Assembly (NCBI GenBank): GCA_021413865.1
Contig: JAIOPN010000017.1
Location: forward strand, 124,001 to 188,000
Length of the DNA: 64,000 nucleotides
Reading direction: 5' to 3'
From: Planctomycetota bacterium
GTDB taxonomy: Bacteria > Planctomycetota > Phycisphaerae > Phycisphaerales > Phycisphaeraceae
In this document: piece by piece, positions 42,151-50,612 of the stretch
Position numbering within the stretch: the first letter of the stretch is position 1
Layout of the letters: every line of letters starts with the position of its first letter
Made by a program: the position numbers and the translations under genes
Notes under the pieces: generated by a model
Seen by the model: only the letters and a program-made list of their open reading frames with translations
What the model was told of the DNA's origin: nothing
Database searches by the model: none

Positions 42151-43053
42151 CCCCGTCGCAGCCATGATCTGCTCGGTGATTGTCCGCACCATCGCCTCGA
42201 ACGCCGGATCATCCACACCACCCATCCCGCGCGACGTCGCGCCCAGCACCTCTTCCTGGCGCTCCGCGGCCGTCGCGTGCTCGACCTCCCCGCCGTGGCA
42301 ATCGCACGAGGCGCTGTCGGTTCTCTCGAACGTCGCGAGGAACGGCTGGTTGTCCTCGCCGATGCAGCCCTCGGGGGCGCAGGCGAGGCGGGAGTCCTTG
42401 AAGCCGAACTTCTGCTTGACCTTGAGCAGGTCCACCATCTGGTCATTCGTGAAGACGTTGGCTTTGCCGATGTTCTTGCACAGGAGCAGGATGCGACAGT
42501 AGGCGTCGAGGATTTCGAGCTTGTAGTAGGTGTCGATGAGCGTGTTGCTGAAGCTGACCGAGCCGTGGTTGCCCATCAGGACGGTGTTGGTCTCCGGGCC
42601 GATCAGCGGCGTGATGGAGTCGGGCAGTGCTTGCGTGGAAGGCAGCGCGTAGGGTGCGGTACGGACCTTGCCCAGGAACACCTCGGCCTCGGGGTGCAGC
42701 CCCTCGGGCAGCGGGATGTTCGCGATCGCGAAGGCCGTCGCGTGTGGCGGGTGGCTGTGGATCACGGCCTTGATGTCCGCACGCTTCTTATAAATCGCCA
42801 GGTGGACGAGCACCTCGCTGGTGCGCTTGCGTCCCTTGGCGTTGACCTCGACCTGCTTGCCGTCCATATCGATCAGGCACATGTCCTCGGGCGTGAGAAA
42901 GCCCTTGCTCAGGCCGGTCGGCGTGCAGAGCACGCGGTCCTCGCTGATGCGGACGGAGTGGTTGCCCTCGTTGCCGGCGCAGAACCCCTTGATCCAGATG
43001 CGGTGGCCGACCTCGCACATTTCCTTCTTGATCTGATAGATGGGCATGTCCAT
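42145..43053 (-). CDS. Class II aldolase, BMC cargo (fuculose/rhamnulose-1-phosphate aldolase-like)
   Basis: This protein of about 302 residues has the class II aldolase/adducin fold. Features are AGNEGNHSVRI, TPTGLSKGFL, the zinc-site motif VIHSHPPHATAFA and LMGNHGSVSF with a further His. A linker leads to a C-terminal amphipathic helix, DPAFEAMVRTITEQIMAATG, typical of a BMC encapsulation peptide. In the characterised planctomycete BMC the aldolase splits fuculose- or rhamnulose-1-phosphate into lactaldehyde and DHAP. The start is ATG 43053, with AGGTG nine bases upstream; a GTG at 43065 overlaps that site. A cysteine-containing segment (DSASCDCHGGE) lies before the linker. Confidence 0.9.
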   Translation of the reverse strand: MDMPIYQIKKEMCEVGHRIWIKGFCAGNEGNHSVRISEDRVLCTPTGLSKGFLTPEDMCLIDMDGKQVEVNAKGRKRTSEVLVHLAIYKKRADIKAVIHSHPPHATAFAIANIPLPEGLHPEAEVFLGKVRTAPYALPSTQALPDSITPLIGPETNTVLMGNHGSVSFSNTLIDTYYKLEILDAYCRILLLCKNIGKANVFTNDQMVDLLKVKQKFGFKDSRLACAPEGCIGEDNQPFLATFERTDSASCDCHGGEVEHATAAERQEEVLGATSRGMGGVDDPAFEAMVRTITEQIMAATGR

Positions 43054-43061
43054 GTCTCTGT

Positions 43062-43391
43062 TCACCTTTCCATTGCCACCGCGGGTTGCGGTGTGATGAG
43101 TTCAATCTGATCCAGAATCGCCGCGGCGTAGGCGTCGACAGGCACCTTCTCGGGGTACCACGGCATGCACGCCTCACGCCCCTCGCTCACCGCGATGATC
43201 TGCCCCACGCCCACGCCCATGTCGTCGAACACGATCAACGATTCGGGCATCGGCTTCTCGCGGGGCGCCTTCCGATCCAGCCCTTTCAATGCACGCCCGT
43301 CCAGCGCTTCGGCGATCAGGTACCGCCCGGGCTTCAGGTCGGGAACCTGACGGCCGAGTGTGACGGTGCCGATGACGCGGGCGATTCGCAT
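43062..43391 (-). CDS. BMC-P vertex protein (EutN/CcmL family)
   Basis: This 109-residue protein has the EutN/CcmL fold: MRIARVIGTVTL, a beta barrel with RYLIAEALD, SLIVFDDMGVGVGQIIAVSEG, and PVDAYAAAILDQIEL. Pentamers of such proteins cap the vertices of the shell. It is one of three BMC-P genes in the operon. The C-terminal tail after the core is about ten residues long. Its stop lies just before the aldolase start. Confidence 0.92.
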   Translation of the reverse strand: MRIARVIGTVTLGRQVPDLKPGRYLIAEALDGRALKGLDRKAPREKPMPESLIVFDDMGVGVGQIIAVSEGREACMPWYPEKVPVDAYAAAILDQIELITPQPAVAMER

Positions 43392-43424
43392 GGGGTCCTT
43401 TGTTTTTCGTTCCGCTTCGCTTCT

Positions 43425-44267
43425 TCATCCACAACGATGCAGGTCCGCCAGTTCACGCTCGATCGACGCCGGAGGTTTGGGTGGCTGCTGGAGCATGCGG
43501 TCCACCATCTGTGATACGCCGCGGTAGCCGTGGTGCGGGTATTCGACGACGAGCACGTTGGCCCCGAGCTCGGTGACGCCCTGCTCGACCGCCTCGCCGC
43601 ACGTCCCGACGACGGCCCGGATCGACGCGCAGCGGTTCGCCAGGCACATCGCCCGTGCGGCGTTGTGCACGAAGAGGATGCCGCCCGCGACCCGGCGTGC
43701 CTTGATCGCGGAAGCCAGCTCGCGCACCACGCCGGAGAGCGACGCCGGGCTGTGCGGCGCGGAGGAGGCCCGCAGCCGCGCGGAGCGCTCGGTGGTGACC
43801 TGAGACACCACGGGGCAGGAGCCATCGATCCACCAGAGCCAGGGGAGGTCGGCGGCGTCGGCGGGGTTTTCGGATTTATTCGAGGAGGCGCTGGCGCGCT
43901 GAATGCGATTGGGGAACTTGCGTGCCAGGTCGTTGGCCAGAGGCGACAGCCGCGCATCGACCGCGAGCACCACCGCGCCGCCGGAAGAGGCGTCCATCGC
44001 CGCCTGCAACTGATTGGCCGTGATGATGCCGGTCAACGGCAGCACCGCCGCCGCTTGCGGCTTAGCGTCTTGCTTCTCCGCGCCAACATTCCGCCCCGCC
44101 AGCTCAGGAAACTGCGAGTAATCCCCCGTGCACACCCCCATAGGCGGCCGGATTTCCACCCTCGCCTGCGCCGCCGCGCCCGCTCCGGGAACGATCCCTC
44201 GCTCGCGCAGCACCGCGATCACCTGCTGGGTGATGAGCTGCACGAGTTGCGGGTCGGGTGTTGCCAT
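43425..44267 (-). CDS. RpiB-like protein with N-terminal encapsulation peptide (candidate BMC cargo)
   Basis: This protein of about 280 residues begins with an amphipathic helix, DPQLVQLITQQVIAVLRERG, followed by a Gly/Ala linker. That matches BMC encapsulation peptides and resembles the N-terminus of the neighbouring aldehyde dehydrogenase. The conserved PPMGVCTGDYSQFPELAG comes next. The C-terminal half resembles the RpiB/LacAB sugar-phosphate isomerase fold (LANRCASIRAVVGTCGEAVE, GANVLVVEYP). Catalytic residues are not clearly conserved. A dispersed repeat (44050-44067) is inside the coding region and encodes AKPQA. It lies between two BMC-P genes. Start ATG is at 44267; the open frame to 44336 covers another repeat. 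Confidence 0.7.
   Translation of the reverse strand: MATPDPQLVQLITQQVIAVLRERGIVPGAGAAAQARVEIRPPMGVCTGDYSQFPELAGRNVGAEKQDAKPQAAAVLPLTGIITANQLQAAMDASSGGAVVLAVDARLSPLANDLARKFPNRIQRASASSNKSENPADAADLPWLWWIDGSCPVVSQVTTERSARLRASSAPHSPASLSGVVRELASAIKARRVAGGILFVHNAARAMCLANRCASIRAVVGTCGEAVEQGVTELGANVLVVEYPHHGYRGVSQMVDRMLQQPPKPPASIERELADLHRCG
44050..44067. repeat. CCGCTYGCGGCTTAGCG dispersed repeat, copy 6 (intragenic)
   Basis: GCCGCTTGCGGCTTAGCG lies inside the RpiB-like gene, in the linker-rich part, and keeps the frame. Confidence 0.8.
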
Positions 44268-44284
44268 AATTCGATACACGCCTC

Positions 44285-44302
44285 GCCGCTCGCGGCTTAG
44301 CG
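44285..44302. repeat. CCGCTYGCGGCTTAGCG dispersed repeat, copy 7
   Basis: GCCGCTCGCGGCTTAGCG fills the 41-base gap between a BMC-P gene and the RpiB-like gene. Confidence 0.8.
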
Positions 44303-44308
44303 TCCTGC

Positions 44309-44563
44309 TCAATCCACGATCCCCAGCGTCCACCACCGCGCCGGGCTGTTGCCGTCGCCCAACAGTTCACGCAGCCCCAAACCGTCGCTGGTGATGACCA
44401 CCTTGTCGCCCGCGCCGGCCCCAAGCTTGTCCACCGCGAGCACCGGGTCTCCGTACGCCGTCGCATCCACGCCCAGCGGCTGGCAGATCAACAGCCGTAC
44501 CGCCGCAAGCGATTTGTGCTTGACGGTCGAGGTCGCGCGGCCTTTGACGATGGCGAGCTGCAT
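44309..44563 (-). CDS. BMC-P vertex protein (EutN/CcmL family)
   Basis: This 84-residue compact EutN/CcmL protein has MQLAIVKGRATSTVKHKSL, LLICQPLGVD, AVDKLGAGAGDKVVITSDG and a C-terminal WWTLGIVD. It is close to the minimal length of the family. It forms pentameric vertices of the shell. It follows the aldehyde dehydrogenase gene by 12 bases. Confidence 0.93.
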   Translation of the reverse strand: MQLAIVKGRATSTVKHKSLAAVRLLICQPLGVDATAYGDPVLAVDKLGAGAGDKVVITSDGLGLRELLGDGNSPARWWTLGIVD

Positions 44564-44575
44564 GGTGTCCTCAAA

Positions 44576-45979
44576 TCACACGATGCGGAGCGATCCGCTC
44601 ACGCTCATCCGGCGGAAGCGCGTGAACGTCAGCGGGTTGGTCACGCCCTCGCCGGTCGGCGTGGCGATCGAGTAGCTCGGGTACCCCTCGCCGCCGACGC
44701 CCAGGCAGGCGGTGCACGGGCCGTTCACGGCGAAGAGCGTCGTGTTCATCGCCTGGCCCATGCGGGTGATGCGGGCGAGGTTGTTGGAGTGGATGATCGC
44801 GGTGTGGCCAAAGCCGTGCTCGTGCTTGATCGCCAGGTCCAGCGCCTGCTCGAAATCGCGCACGCGGACGAAGGGCACGAAGGGCATCATCTGCTCCTCG
44901 GGCACGAATGGGTTGGACTCCTCGGTCTCGCCGAACAGCAGGTCCACGCCCCTGGCGACATTCGCGCCGGCGGCCTGGCCGAGCACGTCGCAGTCCCTGC
45001 CGATGAAATCCTTGTTAACCGCGTGGTGGTCCTTGTCCCACTTGATCGCGGCCTTGGTCAGTTTGTCGATCTGCTGGGCGTTGAGCTCGACGGCCCCCGC
45101 CTTGCGCATCGCGGCCATCATCTTGTCGAACACCGAGGCGACGACGAAGACTTCCTTCTCGCCGATGCAGAGCAGGTTATTGTCGAACGACCCGCCGGCA
45201 ATGATCGACCGCGCGGCGTTGTCGAAGTCGGCGGTCTCGTCCACGACGACGGGCGGGTTGCCCGGGCCGGCGACGATCGAGCGCTTGGTCTGTTTCATCG
45301 CGGCGCGGGCCACGGCCGGGCCGCCGGTGGCGACCAGCAGCGGGATCGCCGGGTGCTGGAAGATCTCCTCGGCGGTGCGGAGCGTCGGCGGCTCGATCAC
45401 GCAGACGAGTGGGTCGATGTTGAACTGCTTCTTGATCGCGGCGTTGTAGGCGGCGGCCGCCATCGCGGCGCACTTGGCGCCGCCCGGGTGCGGGTTGACG
45501 ACCATGGAGTTGCCGGCGGCGATCATGTTGATCGCGTTGGCGGTCATGGTGGGGATGGAGTGGGTGACGGGCGTGATGCAGCCGATGACGCCCCAGGGCG
45601 CGCCCTCGTCCAGGCCGATGCCGCGGTCGCCGCTGTGGGCGACGGTGCGGAGGAACTCGACGCCCGGCACGCCCGAGAGCAGCTCGAGCTTGGCGATCTT
45701 GTGGTCGAGCCGGCCGATCTTCGTCTCGTCCAGTTCGATCTTGCCCCACTCCTGGGCGTTAGCCTTGGCGATGGACTTGATGAGCTTGACGATCCCGTCG
45801 CGCAGGGCGAGGCCGCCGGCGGCGAGCTGGCGCTGCGAGCGCTGCGCCGTTTCGACGGCCGGATTCACCTCGCCGAACACGCCGGGACGGCCTGAGCCCG
45901 AGGAGACCACGGTCTTGCCCGGGCCGAGCTGGCGGAGGACTTCCTGGACGACGCTTTGGATCAGGGCTTGCTGGGACAT
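44576..45979 (-). CDS. CoA-acylating aldehyde dehydrogenase, BMC cargo (PduP-like)
   Basis: This 467-residue protein has an N-terminal encapsulation-peptide helix (QQALIQSVVQEVLRQLG), a Gly/Ser linker, then the ALDH fold. The active-site Cys is at about 271 in FDNNLLCIGEKEV. GCITPVTHSIPTMTANAINM and the C-terminal SYSIATPTGEGVTNPLTFTR are typical of PduP/EutE enzymes. It converts an aldehyde (lactaldehyde in this BMC class) to the acyl-CoA with NAD+ inside the compartment. PduL then uses the acyl-CoA. Confidence 0.93.
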   Translation of the reverse strand: MSQQALIQSVVQEVLRQLGPGKTVVSSGSGRPGVFGEVNPAVETAQRSQRQLAAGGLALRDGIVKLIKSIAKANAQEWGKIELDETKIGRLDHKIAKLELLSGVPGVEFLRTVAHSGDRGIGLDEGAPWGVIGCITPVTHSIPTMTANAINMIAAGNSMVVNPHPGGAKCAAMAAAAYNAAIKKQFNIDPLVCVIEPPTLRTAEEIFQHPAIPLLVATGGPAVARAAMKQTKRSIVAGPGNPPVVVDETADFDNAARSIIAGGSFDNNLLCIGEKEVFVVASVFDKMMAAMRKAGAVELNAQQIDKLTKAAIKWDKDHHAVNKDFIGRDCDVLGQAAGANVARGVDLLFGETEESNPFVPEEQMMPFVPFVRVRDFEQALDLAIKHEHGFGHTAIIHSNNLARITRMGQAMNTTLFAVNGPCTACLGVGGEGYPSYSIATPTGEGVTNPLTFTRFRRMSVSGSLRIV

Positions 45980-46026
45980 ATTTCTGCGAGCAAATCGGCG
46001 CGTCAGCGCCGCATCGCTCCTCCTTG

Positions 46027-46353
46027 TCAGACAACCTTCTTGCCCATCACGGATGCCTCATCGACGATGCCGATGACGAGCGCATCCACGGGGATCTTGT
46101 TCATGCCCTCGGCCATGCGGGCGCTGGAGCCCTGCACGATGAGGACGAGCTGGCCCTCACCCGCGCCGATGTGGTCCATCGCGATGATGGCCCGCCCGGT
46201 CACGCCGAGCTTCCCACCGCCGCTCTCGCCACCCGCCGACGCGGGGTCGTCGTAGTCAACCTTCAACGGCTCAACGATCAACAGCCGCTGACCCTTGATC
46301 GAGGGGTCTTTCGCGGTGGCGACGACGTGGCCTTTGACACGGGCGAGGAACAT
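46027..46353 (-). CDS. BMC-P vertex protein (EutN/CcmL family)
   Basis: This 108-residue EutN/CcmL protein has MFLARVKGHVVATAKDPSIK, RLLIVEPLKVDYDD, then an insert (PASAGGESGGGKLGVTGR) not found in the 84-residue paralogue. AIIAMDHIGAGEGQLVLIVQ and a C-terminal VDALVIGIVDEASV follow. The Gly/Ser-rich insert is a surface loop. It lies between a BMC-H gene and the aldehyde dehydrogenase gene. Confidence 0.93.
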   Translation of the reverse strand: MFLARVKGHVVATAKDPSIKGQRLLIVEPLKVDYDDPASAGGESGGGKLGVTGRAIIAMDHIGAGEGQLVLIVQGSSARMAEGMNKIPVDALVIGIVDEASVMGKKVV

Positions 46354-46377
46354 GGGGACCTCCGGCTGTGCCGCGGC

Positions 46378-46641
46378 TTACAGTTTCGAAACGTCTTCGT
46401 GCGGGCGGGCGATGACGTGAACGCTCACGACCTCGCCGACACGGCGGGCGGCCTCAGCGCCGGCATCGACCGCGGCCTTCACCGCGGCGACGTCACCCTC
46501 GACGGTGATCGCCACCAGGCCGCTGCCCACCTTGTCCTGACGCACGAACTTCACGTTCGCCGCCTTCAACGCCGCGTCCAGCGCCTCGACGGCGCCGATC
46601 AGACCCTTGGTTTCGATCATCCCGATTGCTTGCTGTGGCAT
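46378..46641 (-). CDS. BMC-H shell protein
   Basis: This protein of about 87 residues has the BMC (Pfam00936) domain: [40 protein letters not shown] and [11 protein letters not shown]. It forms hexamers that tile the shell facets; the pore segment KVGSGL is visible. ATG 46641 is preferred over 46647 because GGAG lies six bases before it. It is separated from the other two BMC-H genes by ackA. Confidence 0.94.
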   Translation of the reverse strand: MPQQAIGMIETKGLIGAVEALDAALKAANVKFVRQDKVGSGLVAITVEGDVAAVKAAVDAGAEAARRVGEVVSVHVIARPHEDVSKL

Positions 46642-46675
46642 GTCCATCTCCAAAAAAAGTGATCCGTCATGAAAA

Positions 46676-47875
46676 TCAGTTACGTCCCGACAAGACCTCC
46701 ACGGTCTGACGGGCGACGATGAGTTCCTCGTTCGTGGGCAGGACCCAGACCTGAACCTTGCCGGAAGCGGCGTCGATGCGCGATTCGAGCCGGCCATCGG
46801 CGGACTTGTTCTTCTCGGCGTCCAAAACGATGCCGGCGTAGTCGAACTTGTCGAGCACCGCGGCGCGGATTTCTTTGCCGAACTGCCCGATGCCGCCGGT
46901 GAAAACGATCGCGTCCGCTCCGTTGAGCACGCCCAGGTAGGCCGCGACATAGTGCCGGCAGGTCTCGACGAAGGCGTCCAGCGCGAGCCGCGCCTGGGCG
47001 TTGCCCTGCGCAGCGGCGGTCTCGACCTCGCGCATGTCGGCGCTCACGCCCGACAGGCCGAGCAGGCCGCCCTCCTTGCCGAGCTTGCGGAAGATCGTGT
47101 CGAGGTCGAGGCCGGACTTCATCAGCTTGAGCAGCGCGAAGGTGTCGAAATCGCCGACGCGGGAGGCGTGGAACGTGCCGGACTGCGCCGTCATGCCGAA
47201 TGAGTTGGCGACGCTCTTGCCATCCTGGATGGCGCAGATGGAGCATGACCCGCCCAGGTGGCAGGAGATGATCCGCTTGGCCTTGGGCAGGATCTCGCCG
47301 GCGCGGGTGGCGATGTAACGGTGCGACGCGCCGTGGAAGCCGTAGCGGCGGATGCCGAGCTTGGTCGTCCACTCGTGCGGGATGCCGTACACCTGCCGCG
47401 CCGCGGGGATGGTCTGGTGGAACGCGGTCTCGAAGGCGGCGACCTGCGGCACGGCCGGGAGCGTCGCCATGAAGGCGCGCATCGCCGCGATGTAGGGCGG
47501 GTTGTGCTGCGGGGCGACGTCGGAGAACTGCTCCATGACCGAGAGCACGTGGTCGTCCACGCGCACGGCGCCGGAGATCGGCCCGCCGTGCACCGCCTTG
47601 AAACCGATCGCCTGCACGTCCTGCATCCGCTTGAGCGCGCCGAGCTCTACGAGCTTGCTCAAATGCAGATCGATGGCCGCGCCGTGGTCCGCCATGTCGT
47701 TGACGCCCTCGGCCTTCTTCGCCGACGCGCCACCGCCCACCGCCACCGACCACGAGCTACGCCCCTGACCGATCCGGTCCGCCGCCCCGGACGCGAGCAC
47801 AGACTCGCTCTTCGACATGTCGAAGAGCTTGTACTTGAAGCTCGTGGAACCGAGGTTGGCGACGAGGACGATCAT
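46676..47875 (-). CDS. ackA: Acetate kinase family (acyl-phosphate to ATP)
   Basis: This 399-residue protein has the acetokinase signatures [18 protein letters not shown] near the N-terminus and [14 protein letters not shown], plus the ASKHA phosphate loops ([15 protein letters not shown] and [13 protein letters not shown]). It converts an acyl-phosphate plus ADP to the acid plus ATP. In this operon it would use the acyl-phosphate made by PduL, probably lactyl- or acetyl-phosphate. No encapsulation-peptide-like extension is evident, so it may act outside the shell. Confidence 0.92.
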   Translation of the reverse strand: MIVLVANLGSTSFKYKLFDMSKSESVLASGAADRIGQGRSSWSVAVGGGASAKKAEGVNDMADHGAAIDLHLSKLVELGALKRMQDVQAIGFKAVHGGPISGAVRVDDHVLSVMEQFSDVAPQHNPPYIAAMRAFMATLPAVPQVAAFETAFHQTIPAARQVYGIPHEWTTKLGIRRYGFHGASHRYIATRAGEILPKAKRIISCHLGGSCSICAIQDGKSVANSFGMTAQSGTFHASRVGDFDTFALLKLMKSGLDLDTIFRKLGKEGGLLGLSGVSADMREVETAAAQGNAQARLALDAFVETCRHYVAAYLGVLNGADAIVFTGGIGQFGKEIRAAVLDKFDYAGIVLDAEKNKSADGRLESRIDAASGKVQVWVLPTNEELIVARQTVEVLSGRN

Positions 47876-47912
47876 GGCGGAGAGACCCCTGGCCGTTGAA
47901 GGCCGCCGGGTT

Positions 47913-48173
47913 TTAGAAGCACTCGAGCAACGACTCGTGCGGCCGGGCGATGACGTGCGCGGCGACCAGCTCGCCGACCTTGCCGGCGGCCTCGGCGCCC
48001 GCGTCCACCGCGGCCTTCACCGAGCCGACGTCGCCCTTGACGATGACGGTCACGTACGCCCCGCCGATGGGGACGGACTTGACCAGCGTGACGTCGGCGG
48101 CCTTGAGCATCGCGTCGGTCGCCTCGATCACGCCTGTGTGCCCGCGGGTCTCGATCAATCCAATTGCGCTCAT
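47913..48173 (-). CDS. BMC-H shell protein
   Basis: This 86-residue BMC-domain protein has [20 protein letters not shown], the pore segment [19 protein letters not shown] and [13 protein letters not shown]. The pore residues IGGAY differ from the VGSGL and VGSGM pores of its paralogues, which suggests another transport preference. ATG at 48173 has AAGGA eight bases upstream; the longer in-frame opening to 48236 lacks support. Confidence 0.94.
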   Translation of the reverse strand: MSAIGLIETRGHTGVIEATDAMLKAADVTLVKSVPIGGAYVTVIVKGDVGSVKAAVDAGAEAAGKVGELVAAHVIARPHESLLECF

Positions 48174-48246
48174 TGCAGTTTCCTTTGTGTGTCTGGTGGG
48201 TGGGTGGGTGTGCGGATCGCCGATGCCTCGCGGCATCTGGCGGGTA

Positions 48247-48543
48247 TCAGGCCTTGGGGGCGGAGTTCTTCTTCTTGGGCATCATCGCGGCGAGCTCGTC
48301 GTGGGGGCGGGCGATGATGTGGACGCCGATGACCTGGCCGACCTTGCCGGCGGCGGCGGCTCCGGCGTCAACGGCGGCCTTCACGGCGGCGACGTCGCCG
48401 GTGATGAATGCGGTCACCATGCCCGAGCCGACCTTGTCCCAGCCGATCATGGTGACGTTGGCGGCCTTGAGCATCGCGTCGCTGGCCTCCATGAGACAGA
48501 CCAGACCTTTGGTTTCGACCATGCCGATTGCTTGTGATGCCAT
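48247..48543 (-). CDS. BMC-H shell protein with basic C-terminal tail
   Basis: This 98-residue BMC-domain protein has [20 protein letters not shown], the pore segment [18 protein letters not shown] and [14 protein letters not shown]. About ten extra residues at the C-terminus ([10 protein letters not shown]) form a basic tail absent from the other two. AGGAG stands eight bases before the ATG. The 161-base gap to pduL upstream contains no gene. Confidence 0.94.
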   Translation of the reverse strand: MASQAIGMVETKGLVCLMEASDAMLKAANVTMIGWDKVGSGMVTAFITGDVAAVKAAVDAGAAAAGKVGQVIGVHIIARPHDELAAMMPKKKNSAPKA

Positions 48544-48704
48544 CTGAAAGCTCCTGTGCGTTGGGGTTGCGGGGTGAGTGGTTTGGGGGTTCGTGGTTTC
48601 GGGTTTCTTCGTGCCGGTCAACGATTCGGTAAGCGAACGGAAAAAATCGTCGGGTTTCTCCGACCCTGGCTTGCCGGGCGTCGGGTTCTCTTTGGGCGAT
48701 CCGC

Positions 48705-49397
48705 TCACTTGAGCAGTTCCATCCTTGTGGCGGTGGCCAGTTGGCAGGCGTTGCCCTCATCGGTGTCGATGTGGATTTCGAGTTTCACCTTCGGGTTCAC
48801 GCGGACCTTCACGCGGTCGAAGGTCAGGCCGCACGGGCCCTCGATCTTGAGCTTCATGTAGTCAGCGTCTTTCACACCGTAGTGCGCCGCGTCATCGGGG
48901 TGCATGTGGACGTGGCGCTCGGCGCGGATGATGCCCTGCACGAGGTTGACCGCCCCGTGCGGGCCGACGAGGACGCCGCCGAGCGTGCCGCGGTGGTCGC
49001 CGCTGATGCGGAGGGGCAGATCGACGCCCAGGAAGATGCCGTCGGTGTAGGCGAGCTCAACCTGGGTGTAGTCGCGGCACGGGCCAAGGATGCGGATGTT
49101 GGGGATCATGCGGCTGCGCGGGCCGATGATGTTGATCGTCTGCTCGCTGGCGAACTCGCCCTGCTGGTAGAGGTCTTTGAGCTTGGTGAGCTTCGCGCCG
49201 GGACCAAAGAGGATTTCGAGGTCGGCCTGCGTGACGTGGGCGTGGCGTGCCGAGACGTTGACGACCAGCGGGTTGGGGCCATCGTTCGACACCGCCGGTT
49301 TGCGCGGCGCGCCGGCCTTGGCCGTCCAGCGCTCACTGAGCATCCGACGGACAACCTGCTCGACGGCCTTGCGATCTAACGAACCCGACGAAACCAT
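48705..49397 (-). CDS. pduL: PduL-type phosphotransacylase, BMC cargo
   Basis: This protein of about 230 residues begins with an encapsulation-peptide helix (DRKAVEQVVRRMLSERW). Two PduL beta-barrel halves follow, with metal-binding His clusters in VNVSARHAHVT and AERHVHMHPDDAAHYG. It transfers an acyl group from CoA to phosphate, regenerating CoA inside the compartment and supplying acyl-phosphate to AckA. ATG at 49397 has GGAG eight bases upstream; the open frame to 49472 runs into the promoter. It is the first gene of the BMC operon. Confidence 0.94.
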   Translation of the reverse strand: MVSSGSLDRKAVEQVVRRMLSERWTAKAGAPRKPAVSNDGPNPLVVNVSARHAHVTQADLEILFGPGAKLTKLKDLYQQGEFASEQTINIIGPRSRMIPNIRILGPCRDYTQVELAYTDGIFLGVDLPLRISGDHRGTLGGVLVGPHGAVNLVQGIIRAERHVHMHPDDAAHYGVKDADYMKLKIEGPCGLTFDRVKVRVNPKVKLEIHIDTDEGNACQLATATRMELLK

Positions 49398-49443
49398 GCG
49401 CGAGGCTCCTGCGTGATCGGCGAAGCGACACTCTACGGGCACA

Positions 49444-49472
49444 ATCGTACATAATCTATCATTAGTTTTCAA
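49444..49472 (-). promoter_or_regulatory. Candidate promoter of the BMC operon
   Basis: Reading leftward, TTGAAA (49467-49472) and TACGAT (49444-49449) are 17 bases apart, 47 bases before the pduL start. The surrounding 90 bases are strikingly AT-rich for this genome. A DeoR operator could lie here, but no clear repeat was identified. Confidence 0.5.
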
Positions 49473-49726
49473 GAGATTCCATGATTATTCACAAATTGTT
49501 GCAAAAACATGACAATACGAGGTTTAGAGGGTTGATGACAGCATTTATCGACAGTTCCAAGCCACCCGACATTCCAACCGTGAGGGCTGGGCAAAGTGGG
49601 TGAATTACCGCCGCGAATCCATCACTAATGATGGCGAGCGGCGGGTTCGGACGAAAACGAGGACGGGGACGCGCGATTGCTCTCCGTACGCCATGCCACG
49701 AGCCTCGCCTCCACGCGAGGACCGAT

Positions 49727-50587
49727 ATGCCGGATCGTTCTATTTCTTCACACAGCCCCCTGAACACAGCACACCCGCGAGCGACGGCCGCGCGTTGCTT
49801 CTTGCCGATCGCCTTGCTTTTCCTGTTCGGCCTCTCTGCCTCCCCCGCCTCCGCACAGCCCGTCCGCATCAACATCGAGCCGCCCGGCAGCCGTGAGTTC
49901 GTCCGCGACACCGTCGGCATGCTCACGCCGGACGACGTCAAACAGGTCCAGGAGATCGCGGGCAAACTCCTGAACGAGCGGGCCGCGCCGATCATCGTCG
50001 TCACCATCGACTCCATGGCCAAGCACGGCGGCGAGGGCATGCGCATCGAGACCTTCGCCCGGCTGCTCTTCGACCAATGGCAGATCGGCGTCGCCGCGAT
50101 CAACAACCAGAACTGGAACATGGGCATCCTCCTGCTCGTCTCACGCGACGACCGCAAGGCCCGCATCGAGTTGGGCAACGGCTGGCGGCACGACAAGGAC
50201 GACCTGGCGCACCGGATCATGGAGGAGCAGATCATCCCCCGCTTCCGCAACGGCGATTACCCCGGCGGCATCATCAGCGGCGTCCAATCCCTCGACCTCA
50301 TGGCCCGCGAGATGAAGCTGCCCATGGCCTACCGCCCCTGGTGGCACTACGGGATCGCCGTACTCGCGGCCGCGCTGCTGGTCGGCACGATCGTCTCGCT
50401 GGTGCGCAACGGATCGAGCGGGTGGGCGTGGGTCGGCTGGGGGCTGCTCTTCGGTGCGCTGGGGTACATGCTCTACAGCGTGCTGACCTCCAGCGGTCGC
50501 AGCCGTGGCGGGGGCGGCGGCGGGTTCAGCGGTGGATCGTTTGGCGGCGGTTTTTCCGGCGGAGGCGGCGCGACGGGTTCGTGGTGA
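49727..50587 (+). CDS. TPM-domain secreted/membrane protein (YgcG-like)
   Basis: This protein of about 286 residues has a signal peptide (hydrophobic FLPIALLFLFGLSASPASA), then a TPM_phosphatase domain (about 50-180). That domain includes FVRDTVGMLTPDDVKQVQEI, APIIVVTIDS and a conserved GNGWRHD-type motif. Two membrane helices follow (about 205-255), with a Gly/Ser-rich low-complexity tail (SFGGGFSGGGG). YgcG-like proteins of this build are common beside LemA; their role is uncertain. ATG 49727 has GAGG six bases upstream. About 250 bases between the BMC promoter and this gene hold nothing else recognisable. Confidence 0.82.
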   Translation: MPDRSISSHSPLNTAHPRATAARCFLPIALLFLFGLSASPASAQPVRINIEPPGSREFVRDTVGMLTPDDVKQVQEIAGKLLNERAAPIIVVTIDSMAKHGGEGMRIETFARLLFDQWQIGVAAINNQNWNMGILLLVSRDDRKARIELGNGWRHDKDDLAHRIMEEQIIPRFRNGDYPGGIISGVQSLDLMAREMKLPMAYRPWWHYGIAVLAAALLVGTIVSLVRNGSSGWAWVGWGLLFGALGYMLYSVLTSSGRSRGGGGGGFSGGSFGGGFSGGGGATGSW

Positions 50588-50612
50588 CACCGGTTTTGTG
50601 TGAGAAACAGCG

